This document shows positions 14,561 through 19,983 of a DNA stretch of 22,368 bases, piece by piece (position 1 is the first letter of the stretch; each line of letters opens with the position of its first letter). Origin of the DNA: Candidatus Peribacteraceae bacterium (GTDB lineage Bacteria; Patescibacteriota; Gracilibacteria; Peribacterales; Peribacteraceae); NCBI GenBank assembly GCA_018061525.1, contig JAGOUB010000003.1:1-22368 (forward strand). Direction: 5' to 3'. The translations under genes were made by a program, and so were the position numbers. The notes below the pieces were generated by a model. That model did not search any database. It was not told where the DNA came from and worked only from the letters and a program-made list of their open reading frames with translations.

Positions 14561-14893
14561 GTTGATCTCGATCAGTTGATCGAGAGTGCGACCGGCCAGG
14601 GTCGCGCTCCCTACCTGCGTTGGCGAGAAATGGGCTCGCCTCCTTGTGTGTTTGTGTGGTCCCGAAGGGCCGGGACAGGGCCTCTTCCAGTGGCCGGGAA
14701 GCTCGGCATTGTGTGTGTTTGTGCAGGTAGTTCCCTCCGTGGAGGAGGGATCCTATTGGGTGCGGGCGGCTAGGTCCGCAGGCATAGGCAGGGAGGGAAG
14801 AGGGGCGGCCGATCGCGGAAGCAAGCTCCAAAAGATGGAGTGTCCGCCGCCGTCCCTCGTCTCTCCCGCCTTGGGAGCTGTGTAAAGAGCAAT
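14520..14893 (-). ncRNA. Candidate ~370-nt structured non-coding RNA, unknown class
   Basis: This gene-free stretch has on the minus strand a consensus-like promoter (TTGCGC, 17 nt, TACAAT), at least eight hairpins and a strong terminator. Pairings (plus coordinates): 14800-14809 with 14849-14858 enclosing 14815-14819/14843-14847 and 14826-14829/14837-14840; 14732-14738 with 14744-14750; 14611-14618 with 14723-14730, a long-range stem enclosing 14622-14627/14635-14640, 14659-14664/14671-14676 and 14684-14688/14697-14701; 14588-14593 with 14600-14605; 14567-14574 with 14577-14584. Two unpaired CA-rich repeats (CACAAACACACA) lie at 14645-14656 and 14712-14723. I find no RNase P, tmRNA, SRP or T-box signature motifs. 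It may be a stand-alone RNA or the leader of the downstream gene. Confidence 0.6.
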
Positions 14894-14899
14894 CCTCTT

Positions 14900-14928
14900 A
14901 TTGTACACGAAGATCGCATTTTGCGCAA
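14900..14928 (-). promoter_or_regulatory. Promoter of the minus-strand structured RNA
   Basis: Minus-strand -35 TTGCGC (14928-14923), a 17-nt spacer and -10 TACAAT (14905-14900, 5 of 6). The predicted start is near 14893. The -35 is half of the palindrome TTGCGCAA shared with the gmk promoter. Confidence 0.6.
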
Positions 14929-14949
14929 CTGTCCAAAGGCCTCTAGGAT
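14921..14949 (+). promoter_or_regulatory. Promoter of gmk, leaderless type
   Basis: -35 TTGCGC (14921-14926), a 17-nt spacer and -10 TAGGAT (14944-14949), ending 9 nt before the gmk ATG at 14959. No Shine-Dalgarno. Confidence 0.55.
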
Positions 14950-14958
14950 TGCCGGCGC

Positions 14959-15555
14959 ATGGCGTCAGCGACCCCAGACGGCAAGCTTATTTTGCTCATC
15001 GGCCCCAGCGGTGTGGGCAAGAGTTCGATCGTGAAGACGCTGCGCGCCCGCCACCCGGAGTTCCACCTCCCCCGCTCCGCCACCACGCGTGCGCGGCGGC
15101 CGGGCGAGGGCGACGAGTCGTACTACTTTTTGGATGACACTCAATTCGACGAGTGGATTAAAGGCGGCAAATTCTTGGAGTGGCAGCTGGTGCACCAGAG
15201 CGCGCGCTACGGGACGGTGACGGCGGAGATCGTGGAGGCAGTGCGCGCCGGCAAGACCGTGCTGCGCGAGATCGACATGCAAGGACTGGAGGCGCTCAAG
15301 GCACACCCGGAGCTGCTGGGCGGCGAGCGTCCCATCCGCCTGCTTTCTATCTTTGTTTTGCCCGAGAGCACCGAGCAGCTGGTGGCGCACATCACCGGCC
15401 GCGCGGCCATGCCGGCCGAGGAGCTGAAGCATCGCATCGAGAGCATGGAGCACGAGCTGGCCAAGGCCGCGCTCTGCGACGCGCAGGTGGTGAACCGCGA
15501 AGGCAAACTGGAAGAGACCGTGAACGAGGTGGAGCGCCTGATTACTGCGGTGTAA
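14959..15555 (+). CDS. gmk: Guanylate kinase
   Basis: Phosphorylates GMP to GDP with ATP in the cytoplasm. 198 residues, the usual size. The P-loop is GPSGVGKSS (15-23). The GMP-binding segment SATTRARRPGEGDE is followed by YYFLD, then FLEWQLVH, YGT, and REIDMQGLEAL in place of the common IDVQG/IDWQG. The C-terminal half has the lid and helical tail (HRIESMEHELAKA, VVNREGKLEETV). The start is an ATG 9 nt downstream of a -10 hexamer. It is transcribed away from the structured RNA that shares its -35 palindrome. Confidence 0.93.
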   Translation: MASATPDGKLILLIGPSGVGKSSIVKTLRARHPEFHLPRSATTRARRPGEGDESYYFLDDTQFDEWIKGGKFLEWQLVHQSARYGTVTAEIVEAVRAGKTVLREIDMQGLEALKAHPELLGGERPIRLLSIFVLPESTEQLVAHITGRAAMPAEELKHRIESMEHELAKAALCDAQVVNREGKLEETVNEVERLITAV

Positions 15556-15557
15556 GT

Positions 15558-15591
15558 CAAAAAAGACCCCTCGCCGGCTAGCGGCGAGGGG
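15558..15591 (-). terminator. Strong minus-strand intrinsic terminator just after gmk
   Basis: CCCCTCGCCG (15567-15576) and CGGCGAGGGG (15582-15591) form a perfect 10-bp stem with loop gctag. On the minus strand it is followed by TCTTTTTT (15566-15559), a clear U-run. It would stop transcription coming from the 15987-16355 gene, and there is no U-run on the plus side. Confidence 0.75.
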
Positions 15592-15792
15592 CGGAGGCTC
15601 AGTTGGTGAGCCTAGTAAATGCCCAAGTGAATGGGTGGCGAGGTTTCAGGTTGTCATCACAACGTCTTCTTCACGGGAAATCTCCTTCTCGTACGACCAA
15701 CAACGGATGCGGGCTCGACACTGTCGATGGAGGTCTGGGCCCCGACGCGCAAGTGGCGCGCGGGGCGAATGTTCTTGGACTTCTTGGTTGCG
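15592..15792. other. Stretch with no supported gene
   Basis: Between the minus-strand terminator and the weak minus-strand ORF. The only structure seen is a 6-bp hairpin (GGCTCA 15596-15601 with TGAGCC 15607-15612). Plus-strand frames reading through here are not protein-like. Confidence 0.4.
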
Positions 15793-15990
15793 TCAGACAA
15801 CACATCCCAGGGGCGGCCCCCTGATCCAGATGTGGAGATCATGCGCCGATGCCAGAAAACTGGTCAGGATGGGTTCGACCAAAGGGTCGAGGAACGGCTG
15901 TGCTATCCATTGTACGTAACTGAGCACCGCTCCTTTGACAGCCTTGATCAAGGCACTGCGAGCCAGCGACGACGGTGCCCCCCTACTCAA
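15793..15990 (-). CDS. Possible small coupled protein, unknown, weak
   Basis: 65 residues from a TTG start that overlaps the stop of the preceding minus-strand gene (TTGA). The middle is hydrophobic and could be amphipathic or membrane-associated (AVLSYVQWIAQPFLDPLVEP). No family is recognised. Support is only the 4-nt overlap, the downstream terminator on the same strand and a protein-like composition. It could as easily be a chance frame. Confidence 0.25.
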   Translation of the reverse strand: MSRGAPSSLARSALIKAVKGAVLSYVQWIAQPFLDPLVEPILTSFLASAHDLHIWIRGPPLGCVV

Positions 15991-16355
15991 GGGCGGGCGA
16001 TGATTTTCCCTTCCTTGAACGCGGTCAGCAGTTCAGTGAGACCCTGGCGTTCGATCGCCGCCGCTTCACGAGCTAGTGCAGACTTCTCGGACCACGCCTG
16101 CCAGCCGATCACGGCGATGCGGGTGAGCCAGCCAGACTTCACGAGCGCCACGAGCCCGCCCGTGACGTAGGCCACGTTCAGGCCGAAGTTGCTGATGTAC
16201 TCGGCGTGACCGGCCACCGTGTCAGCGGTCCAGTAGCCCGACAGCAGCATGACGACTTCGTAGATCTTGTACCCGCCCGCCGACATGACGACGACACCGA
16301 CCAGGCCGAGCACCGTGATGAACGGGTGCACGATGGGCCACATCAACTTGGACAT
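15987..16355 (-). CDS. Small two-helix membrane protein, unknown, accessory
   Basis: 122 residues, family not recognised. Two hydrophobic segments (about 8-40: PFITVLGLVGVVVMSAGG and on; and about 57-80: FGLNVAYVTGGLVALV) are followed by a charged helix (KSALAREAAAIERQGLTELL) and a short basic tail. Size and layout recall phage holin-like or small plasmid membrane proteins, but nothing specific supports that. The ATG at 16355 is preceded by a strong Shine-Dalgarno (GGAGGG, 6 nt spacing), which most genes in this window lack. It stands next to tRNA genes in a stretch that looks accessory, and its transcript would end at the minus-strand terminator beside gmk. Confidence 0.65.
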   Translation of the reverse strand: MSKLMWPIVHPFITVLGLVGVVVMSAGGYKIYEVVMLLSGYWTADTVAGHAEYISNFGLNVAYVTGGLVALVKSGWLTRIAVIGWQAWSEKSALAREAAAIERQGLTELLTAFKEGKIIARP

Positions 16356-16648
16356 CAGAATCCCTCCAAACTGGGGTGATATGAGAGCGGAGATTCACCG
16401 GGGGTTTGAACGAGCTGCGTTCCCGGTTCCACGCTCGCGGCAAACGGTACGCCGGAAAACGCCCAAAAAAAGCGGCTTCGGCGAGGGCGAAAAAATGCCT
16501 CTACAAAAACGTGTTTTTTGGCTTGCCGATCTTCCAAAGGCAATCTGCTTTCCTTGCCCAAAAAACTCTATAGGATTAGTGTCCCAACCTCTCGAATCAC
16601 GCAAAAGATAGTTCACAGTTGGGAACGCCTCCGGAGTCAAAACCGCGC
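16356..16648. other. AT-richer intergenic region upstream of tRNAs, nested inverted repeat
   Basis: No gene is supported. GTTTTTTGG (16513-16521) is inverted as CCAAAAAAC (16558-16566), and TTGCC/GGCAA (16523-16527, 16539-16543) nests inside it. It is upstream of the minus-strand membrane protein gene, so it could be part of a long leader; no convincing promoter for that gene was found. Confidence 0.35.
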
Positions 16649-16677
16649 TTGTGGCCCCCAGTCGTCCTTGCTACCCT
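16649..16677 (+). promoter_or_regulatory. Promoter of the tRNA genes
   Basis: -35 TTGTGG (16649-16654), a 17-nt spacer and extended -10 TGC-TACCCT (16672-16677). The start would be near 16684, about 40 nt before tRNA-Arg. Confidence 0.5.
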
Positions 16678-16724
16678 TCCGTGGCTCCGCAATCGACCCG
16701 CGGCGCCAGTTCGTTCAGACCAGT

Positions 16725-16802
16725 GCGCCCGTAGTTCAGCCCGGATAGAACGCCAGATTGCGGATCTGGAAGTCGTAGGTTCAAATCCTGCCGGGCGCAC
16801 CA
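16725..16802 (+). tRNA. tRNA-Arg (anticodon GCG), CCA encoded
   Basis: Complete cloverleaf. Acceptor GCGCCCG (16725-16731) with CGGGCGC (16792-16798), discriminator A, encoded CCA (16800-16802). The anticodon stem is CCAGA/TCTGG (16753-16757, 16765-16769) around loop TTGCGGA, anticodon GCG at 16760-16762, reading CGC. The T-arm loop is TTCAAAT. Most bacteria read CGU and CGC with ACG (inosine-modified), so GCG is uncommon. CGC is the dominant Arg codon in these genes. Confidence 0.93.
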
Positions 16803-16831
16803 TCTTCTCTCATCATCGTTCGCCCACACGT

Positions 16832-16908
16832 GGGGCTGTAGCTCAGTTGGCTAGAGCGCTTCCATGGCATGGAAGAGGTCAGGGGTTCAACTCCCCTCAG
16901 CTCCACCA
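16832..16908 (+). tRNA. tRNA-Ala (anticodon GGC), CCA encoded
   Basis: Complete cloverleaf. GGGGCTG (16832-16838) pairs with CAGCTCC (16898-16904, one G-T), then ACCA. The anticodon stem is CTTCC/GGAAG around loop ATGGCAT, anticodon GGC at 16866-16868. The D-arm is GCTC-AGTTGGCTA-GAGC and the T-arm AGGGG-TTCAACT-CCCCT. It lies 29 nt after tRNA-Arg, so the two are probably one transcript. Confidence 0.95.
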
Positions 16909-16916
16909 CACCACTC
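16875..16916 (+). repeat. 42-bp direct repeat, copy 1 (3' part of tRNA-Ala)
   Basis: Identical to 16957-16998. It covers the last anticodon-stem base, variable loop, T-arm, acceptor 3' strand, CCA and the first 8 nt downstream. Confidence 0.9.
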
Positions 16917-16931
16917 ATCAGTGGTCATTTT
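16910..16931 (+). terminator. Terminator after tRNA-Ala
   Basis: ACCACT (16910-16915), loop catc, AGTGGT (16920-16925), then CATTTT. A short but typical tRNA-operon terminator. Confidence 0.5.
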
Positions 16932-16990
16932 GGCGAGAGCGCCCCGGCGTGCCGGGGAGGTCAGGGGTTCAACTCCCCTCAGCTCCACCA
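16932..16990 (+). pseudogene. tRNA-Ala remnant or partial duplicate
   Basis: The 3' part repeats tRNA-Ala exactly, including ACCA. The 5' side keeps only GAGAGCGC of the D-arm region, lacks the acceptor 5' strand, and has a 16-nt GC-rich block (CCCCGGC-GT-GCCGGGG) in place of the 17-nt anticodon arm. It cannot fold as a tRNA. It is either a decayed tandem copy or a trace of integration at the tRNA 3' end. Confidence 0.75.
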
Positions 16991-16998
16991 CACCACTC
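16957..16998 (+). repeat. 42-bp direct repeat, copy 2
   Basis: Second exact copy of 16875-16916, offset by 82 bp. Confidence 0.9.
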
Positions 16999-17015
16999 CC
17001 GAGAGTGGCGATTTT
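16992..17015 (+). terminator. Terminator after tRNA-Ala remnant
   Basis: CCACTC (16993-16998), loop ccga, GAGTGG (17003-17008), then CGATTTT. It is built like the terminator after the intact tRNA-Ala, so the duplication included the terminator, which then diverged. Confidence 0.55.
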
Positions 17016-17393
17016 CCGCATCTGAAAAACAAGAAGCAGGAATCGGCACGAGACGGCCGAAAAGATCGTTGGAACGCGTACAGCTCTAGGAATAGAGGAA
17101 AAATCGTCGTCGCCCGATTTCGGAACCCCCGTTTAGGGCATCTCATGGCCAAGAAAGTCGACATCGATTTACTACAATAGAGAGAAAATGCATTTTTGGG
17201 CGAAATTGCCCCCAATTGTATCCGGCCTCTTAGACCCTTGCGTTGTTTTTTGGCCAGTCGTAGGGTCGCGGACGCCCTTTGACAGAACCGGCAAAGAAGC
17301 AGGTATCGATCTGCACTCGCCTTCCCAGTTGGGAAGTACGTCGCGAGCGCAGATGTCCTGCCTGCTTCATCACAACCCTGGAGAACGTTGACC
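17016..17393. other. AT-richer leader region of the 17394 gene; weak small frame
   Basis: No confident gene. A TACAAT hexamer (17173-17178) ends 9 nt before an ATG at 17188 that opens a 67-codon frame stopping at 17391, 2 nt before the next ATG; its composition is poor, so it could be a leader peptide or chance. A perfect TTGACA (17279-17284) with TATCGA (17304-17309) at a long 19-nt spacing could be the promoter of the 17394 gene. CTTCCCA (17321-17327) and TGGGAAG (17330-17336) form a near-palindrome between that promoter and the gene, a candidate operator. Confidence 0.35.
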
Positions 17394-17924
17394 ATGATCA
17401 CCGCAAGCCTGTTGAACGGCGCTGCCGTCGAGAGCCTACTGACGACCCCGCACGAGATCACCGGGACCGACCCCAAGAAATTCGAGAGCGCGACCGACGT
17501 CTACCTCCGCGCCCCCGGCGATGGCCGCCCCTACGCCCTGTACGCCAAGATGTACGGCTTCCACCTCCGCGCCACCGCGGACCGTGAACTCGTCCCGGCC
17601 AACCACGTCCTGACCCCGCAGATGCTGATGAAGGCCGAGTTCGAGGGCTACTTCGGCTATCACGGCTGTGACTCGTTCGCCAAGAAGCTCCTCGGCTTCG
17701 CCGAGAGCCGCTCCTCGTGGGGTGAGTTCACCGCCAAGCAACTCGCCGGCTACGAGCACGAGGACCGCAACGCGCGGTGTCTCCACGTCTTCAAGGAACT
17801 GGGCTACCTCCGCTGCCTCGGCGACGGCAGGTACCAGTTCACCATCGGCTTCGTGAACGCCAGCGTCTCGAGCTGCAAGGGCCCGGCCGACTTCCGCAGC
17901 TTCTTGGCGCACATCGACGACTGA
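17394..17924 (+). CDS. Unknown protein with possible winged-helix region, accessory
   Basis: 176 residues, family not recognised. There is no signal peptide or membrane helix. The C-terminal third (WGEFTAKQLAGYE, then RCLHVFKELGYLRCLGDGRY) reads like a helix-turn-helix with a wing, which would suggest DNA binding, but this is a weak guess. The ATG at 17394 is preceded by GGAG (17380-17383) at a workable distance; an in-frame TTG at 17388 is the alternative. Codon use is extremely C-ending. Together with the AT-rich leader, the dyad upstream and the tRNA remnant nearby, this suggests an acquired gene. It is followed by an 18-bp palindrome and a strong terminator. Confidence 0.65.
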   Translation: MITASLLNGAAVESLLTTPHEITGTDPKKFESATDVYLRAPGDGRPYALYAKMYGFHLRATADRELVPANHVLTPQMLMKAEFEGYFGYHGCDSFAKKLLGFAESRSSWGEFTAKQLAGYEHEDRNARCLHVFKELGYLRCLGDGRYQFTIGFVNASVSSCKGPADFRSFLAHIDD

Positions 17925-17966
17925 TATTCACCCTCCGCCTCGCCCAAGGCAGGACACCCCCCTTCC

Positions 17967-17984
17967 CTCGTGACACGTCACGAG
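17967..17984. promoter_or_regulatory. 18-bp palindrome, protein-binding site candidate
   Basis: CTCGTGAC (17967-17974), AC, GTCACGAG (17977-17984): perfect 8-bp arms around a 2-nt centre. It sits between the unknown gene and its terminator. The 2-nt centre is too short for a stable hairpin loop, which favours a DNA-binding site. Confidence 0.4.
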
Positions 17985-17985
17985 C

Positions 17986-18015
17986 AGACGGCAGCCACCA
18001 GCTGCCGTCTTTCTT
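17986..18015 (+). terminator. Intrinsic terminator upstream of the UDG-like gene
   Basis: AGACGGCAGC (17986-17995), 5-nt loop, GCTGCCGTCT (18001-18010), then a T-rich tail to 18015. It isolates the 17394 gene from the UDG-like gene, whose own -10 follows directly. Confidence 0.85.
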
Positions 18016-18017
18016 CG

Positions 18018-18026
18018 TGCTACGAT
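18018..18026 (+). promoter_or_regulatory. Extended -10 of the UDG-like gene
   Basis: TGC-TACGAT (18018-18026) lies directly after the terminator tail and 7 nt before the GTG at 18034. A nearby ATG at 18025 overlaps the hexamer and would not be in the transcript. Confidence 0.5.
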
Positions 18027-18033
18027 GTGCGCC

Positions 18034-18603
18034 GTGTCCGCCCCGCAGACGATCGCCGACTTGAAGGAGCACTTCCTGACTTGGAAGGGCTGTGGCCTGG
18101 CGGCGAGCGCCAATCCCGTCTTCGGACACGGCAACCCGCACGCCGAGATCGTCTTCATCGGCGAGGCGCCGGGGCAGAAAGAGGACGAGCTCGGCATCCC
18201 CTTTGTGGGTGCGGCCGGCAAATTCTTGGACGAGCTGCTCGGCTCCATCGGCCTCAAGCGCGAGGACGTCTACATCACCAACGTGGTGAAGTTCCGCCCG
18301 CCCGAGAACCGCGACCCCACGCCTGAAGAGAAGGAGCAGTGCCTGCCCTGGCTCAAGCTGGAGCTGGCTCTCATCAAGCCCAAGCTCATCGTCACGCTCG
18401 GGCGCCACGCACTCACGCAGCTCTTCCCCACGCTCAGTATCGGCGAGGCGCACGGCAAGGCCCAGCCCATCACCAAGGAGATGGTCGCCTTCCCCATTTA
18501 CCACCCGGCCGCCGCCCTGCATAACGGCAACCTGCGCCAGGCGCTGTTCGACGACTTCACCGCTTTGAAGGCCCACCTCGACTCCATGAAGCAGCCGGCA
18601 TGA
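18034..18603 (+). CDS. Family-4-type uracil-DNA glycosylase homologue lacking two Fe-S ligands
   Basis: Removes uracil from DNA in the base-excision pathway. 189 residues. Motif 1 is GEAPGQKEDELGIPFVGAAG (43-62), then VYITNVVKFRPPENR (79-93), and motif 2 HPAAAL (157-162); all fit family 4 (UDGa). Characterised members hold a [4Fe-4S] cluster through four Cys. Here positions 17 and 87 are Trp and Phe (TWKGC, VVKFRPP); only Cys20 and Cys103 remain. A cluster-free variant is likely. GTG 18034 is preferred over ATG 18025 because the latter overlaps the -10. The next gene overlaps by 4 nt (ATGA). Confidence 0.9.
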   Translation: MSAPQTIADLKEHFLTWKGCGLAASANPVFGHGNPHAEIVFIGEAPGQKEDELGIPFVGAAGKFLDELLGSIGLKREDVYITNVVKFRPPENRDPTPEEKEQCLPWLKLELALIKPKLIVTLGRHALTQLFPTLSIGEAHGKAQPITKEMVAFPIYHPAAALHNGNLRQALFDDFTALKAHLDSMKQPA

Positions 18604-18962
18604 ACACGCTCCTCTCCAGCATCGTCGCGGCCGCCCTGCTCTCGACCACGTCACTCCTGACGGTGATGCTGCGCGTCAGCCCCATCAGCGCGCCCGAGCA
18701 GGCCCTGCCGGCGTTCTTCCTGAGCGTGTTCCTCTCGGCCTCAAGCATCGCCACGTTGCTGCTGGCCGGTGCTTGGCGACTGGTACCGACGCACACCTGG
18801 GACTTCGGCAAGCTGCTCTCCATCTCGCTGCGCGAAGGCCTGTTTGTGGGCACGGCGCTCGTCATCTTGCTGGTCTTCCACCTGCTCACCATCCTGACGT
18901 GGTGGGTGGCCGTCCTCGTCATCGTCATCTTCCTGTTGGTGGAGCTGGCGTTGCACGCCTGA
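18600..18962 (+). CDS. Small polytopic membrane protein, unknown
   Basis: 120 residues, family not recognised. Three to four hydrophobic segments (about 4-22, 36-58, 80-98 and 98-118; the last two run together as LVILLVFHLLTILTWWVAVL) with only short polar loops, one holding RLVPTHTWDFGK. The ATG overlaps the UDG-like gene's TGA (ATGA), so translation is probably coupled, and pheS follows 31 nt later with its own -10. The pairing with UDG gives no functional hint. Confidence 0.65.
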   Translation: MNTLLSSIVAAALLSTTSLLTVMLRVSPISAPEQALPAFFLSVFLSASSIATLLLAGAWRLVPTHTWDFGKLLSISLREGLFVGTALVILLVFHLLTILTWWVAVLVIVIFLLVELALHA

Positions 18963-18975
18963 GACCCCGCCTTTC

Positions 18976-18984
18976 TGCTATCCT
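18976..18984 (+). promoter_or_regulatory. Extended -10 upstream of pheS
   Basis: TGC-TATCCT (18976-18984) ends 9 nt before the ATG at 18994. No Shine-Dalgarno is present. Confidence 0.5.
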
Positions 18985-18993
18985 GACCCACGC

Positions 18994-19983
18994 ATGAGCG
19001 ACTCCCCTTCCTGGCAGGCTTTCGATTCCCGCATCGCCGCTGCGGCCGCAGCCGATCTCGATGCCGTTGAGCTCGAGCTCTTTGGGCGCAAGCAGGGCCT
19101 CCTGACGATGGAGCTCAAGAAGCTCGGTGCCATGGCTCCCGACGCCCGCAAGGCGGCCGGCGAGGCCCTCAACGCCGAGAAACAGCGCCTGGAAGCGGCC
19201 ATCGCCGCCCGCCGCGGCGAGCTGGATTCGGCCAAACTCAGCGGCTTGGCCGAGCAGGACCGTCTCGACATGACGCTGGCCGTACCGCTCAAGGGCGGAC
19301 CCGGCTCGCTCCACCCCATCCCCGAGTTCATCCGCCAGGTGGAAGAAGTCTTCGGCCGCATGGGCTTCGACGTGGCCGACGGTCCCGAGGTGGAGGATGA
19401 CGAGGTGAACTTCAGCCTGCTCAATTTCGCCGACGATCACCCCGCGCGCGACATGCACGACACCTTCTGGGTGAGCGGCGAGGCCGATCGCGTCCTGCGC
19501 ACGCACACCTCGAACGTGCAGATCCGCTACATGCGCACGCGCAAGCCGCCGTTCCGCATGGTCTGTCCAGGCCGCGTCTACCGCAAGGACGCCGACGCCA
19601 CGCACTCGCCGATGTTCCACCAGTTCGAGGGTTTGATGATCGATAAGAACGTCTCGCTGGCCAACATGAAGGCGGTGATGGAGACGGCCATCGACGAGCT
19701 CGTGGGCCGCAAGGTCGAGCTGCGTTTCCGCAACAGTTACTTCCCATTCGTGGAGCCGGGCCTGGAGGTGGACATGCGCTTCGGCAACGGCCGTTGGCTG
19801 GAGGTGGCGGGCTGCGGCATGGTCCACCAGAACGTGCTGCGCAACTGCGGCATCGATGCCGACGAGTGGCAGGGCTTCGCCTTCGGCTTCGGCGTGGAGC
19901 GCATGCTCATGATCCGCCACGGCATCAAGGACCTACGCCTCTTCTACGAGGGTGATCCGCGTTTCTTGGCGCAGTTCCGTTAA
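18994..19983 (+). CDS. pheS: Phenylalanine-tRNA ligase alpha subunit
   Basis: Catalytic subunit of the (alpha-beta)2 enzyme that charges tRNA-Phe. 329 residues, standard. An N-terminal coiled-coil arm (about 1-85, LFGRKQGLLTMELKKLG) is followed by the class II core: GFDVADGPEVEDDEVNFSLL, HPARDMHDTFWV, motif 2 (PFRMVCPGRVYRKDADATHS, then MFHQFEGL), the Phe pocket (FFPF-type RNSYFPFVEPGLEVD) and motif 3 (GFAFGFGVERMLMIRHGI). pheT does not follow, unlike the usual pheST operon; the next gene is convergent pyrE, and the two stops overlap in TTAA. Confidence 0.96.
   Translation: MSDSPSWQAFDSRIAAAAAADLDAVELELFGRKQGLLTMELKKLGAMAPDARKAAGEALNAEKQRLEAAIAARRGELDSAKLSGLAEQDRLDMTLAVPLKGGPGSLHPIPEFIRQVEEVFGRMGFDVADGPEVEDDEVNFSLLNFADDHPARDMHDTFWVSGEADRVLRTHTSNVQIRYMRTRKPPFRMVCPGRVYRKDADATHSPMFHQFEGLMIDKNVSLANMKAVMETAIDELVGRKVELRFRNSYFPFVEPGLEVDMRFGNGRWLEVAGCGMVHQNVLRNCGIDADEWQGFAFGFGVERMLMIRHGIKDLRLFYEGDPRFLAQFR

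Noticed and set aside
14496..14831. In-frame N-terminal extension of the asparaginase homologue
   Set aside because: The frame stays open to 14831, but the added ~112 residues are not protein-like, the family begins at MPRPKIAV, and a strong terminator and hairpins lie in this stretch.
14520..14893. RNase P RNA, tmRNA, SRP RNA or T-box as identity of the structured RNA
   Set aside because: By eye I found no GAGGAAAGTCC or ACAGAA motifs, no tRNA-like ends or tag frame, no GGAA-type SRP hairpin, and no T-box antiterminator sequence. A covariance search would settle it.
15631..16170. 179-codon plus-strand frame
   Set aside because: It overlaps the better supported minus-strand membrane protein gene, has no ribosome site, and its second half is the antisense of that gene.
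16979..17476. 165-codon minus-strand frame
   Set aside because: It overlaps the tRNA-Ala remnant and the 17394 gene and has a poor composition.
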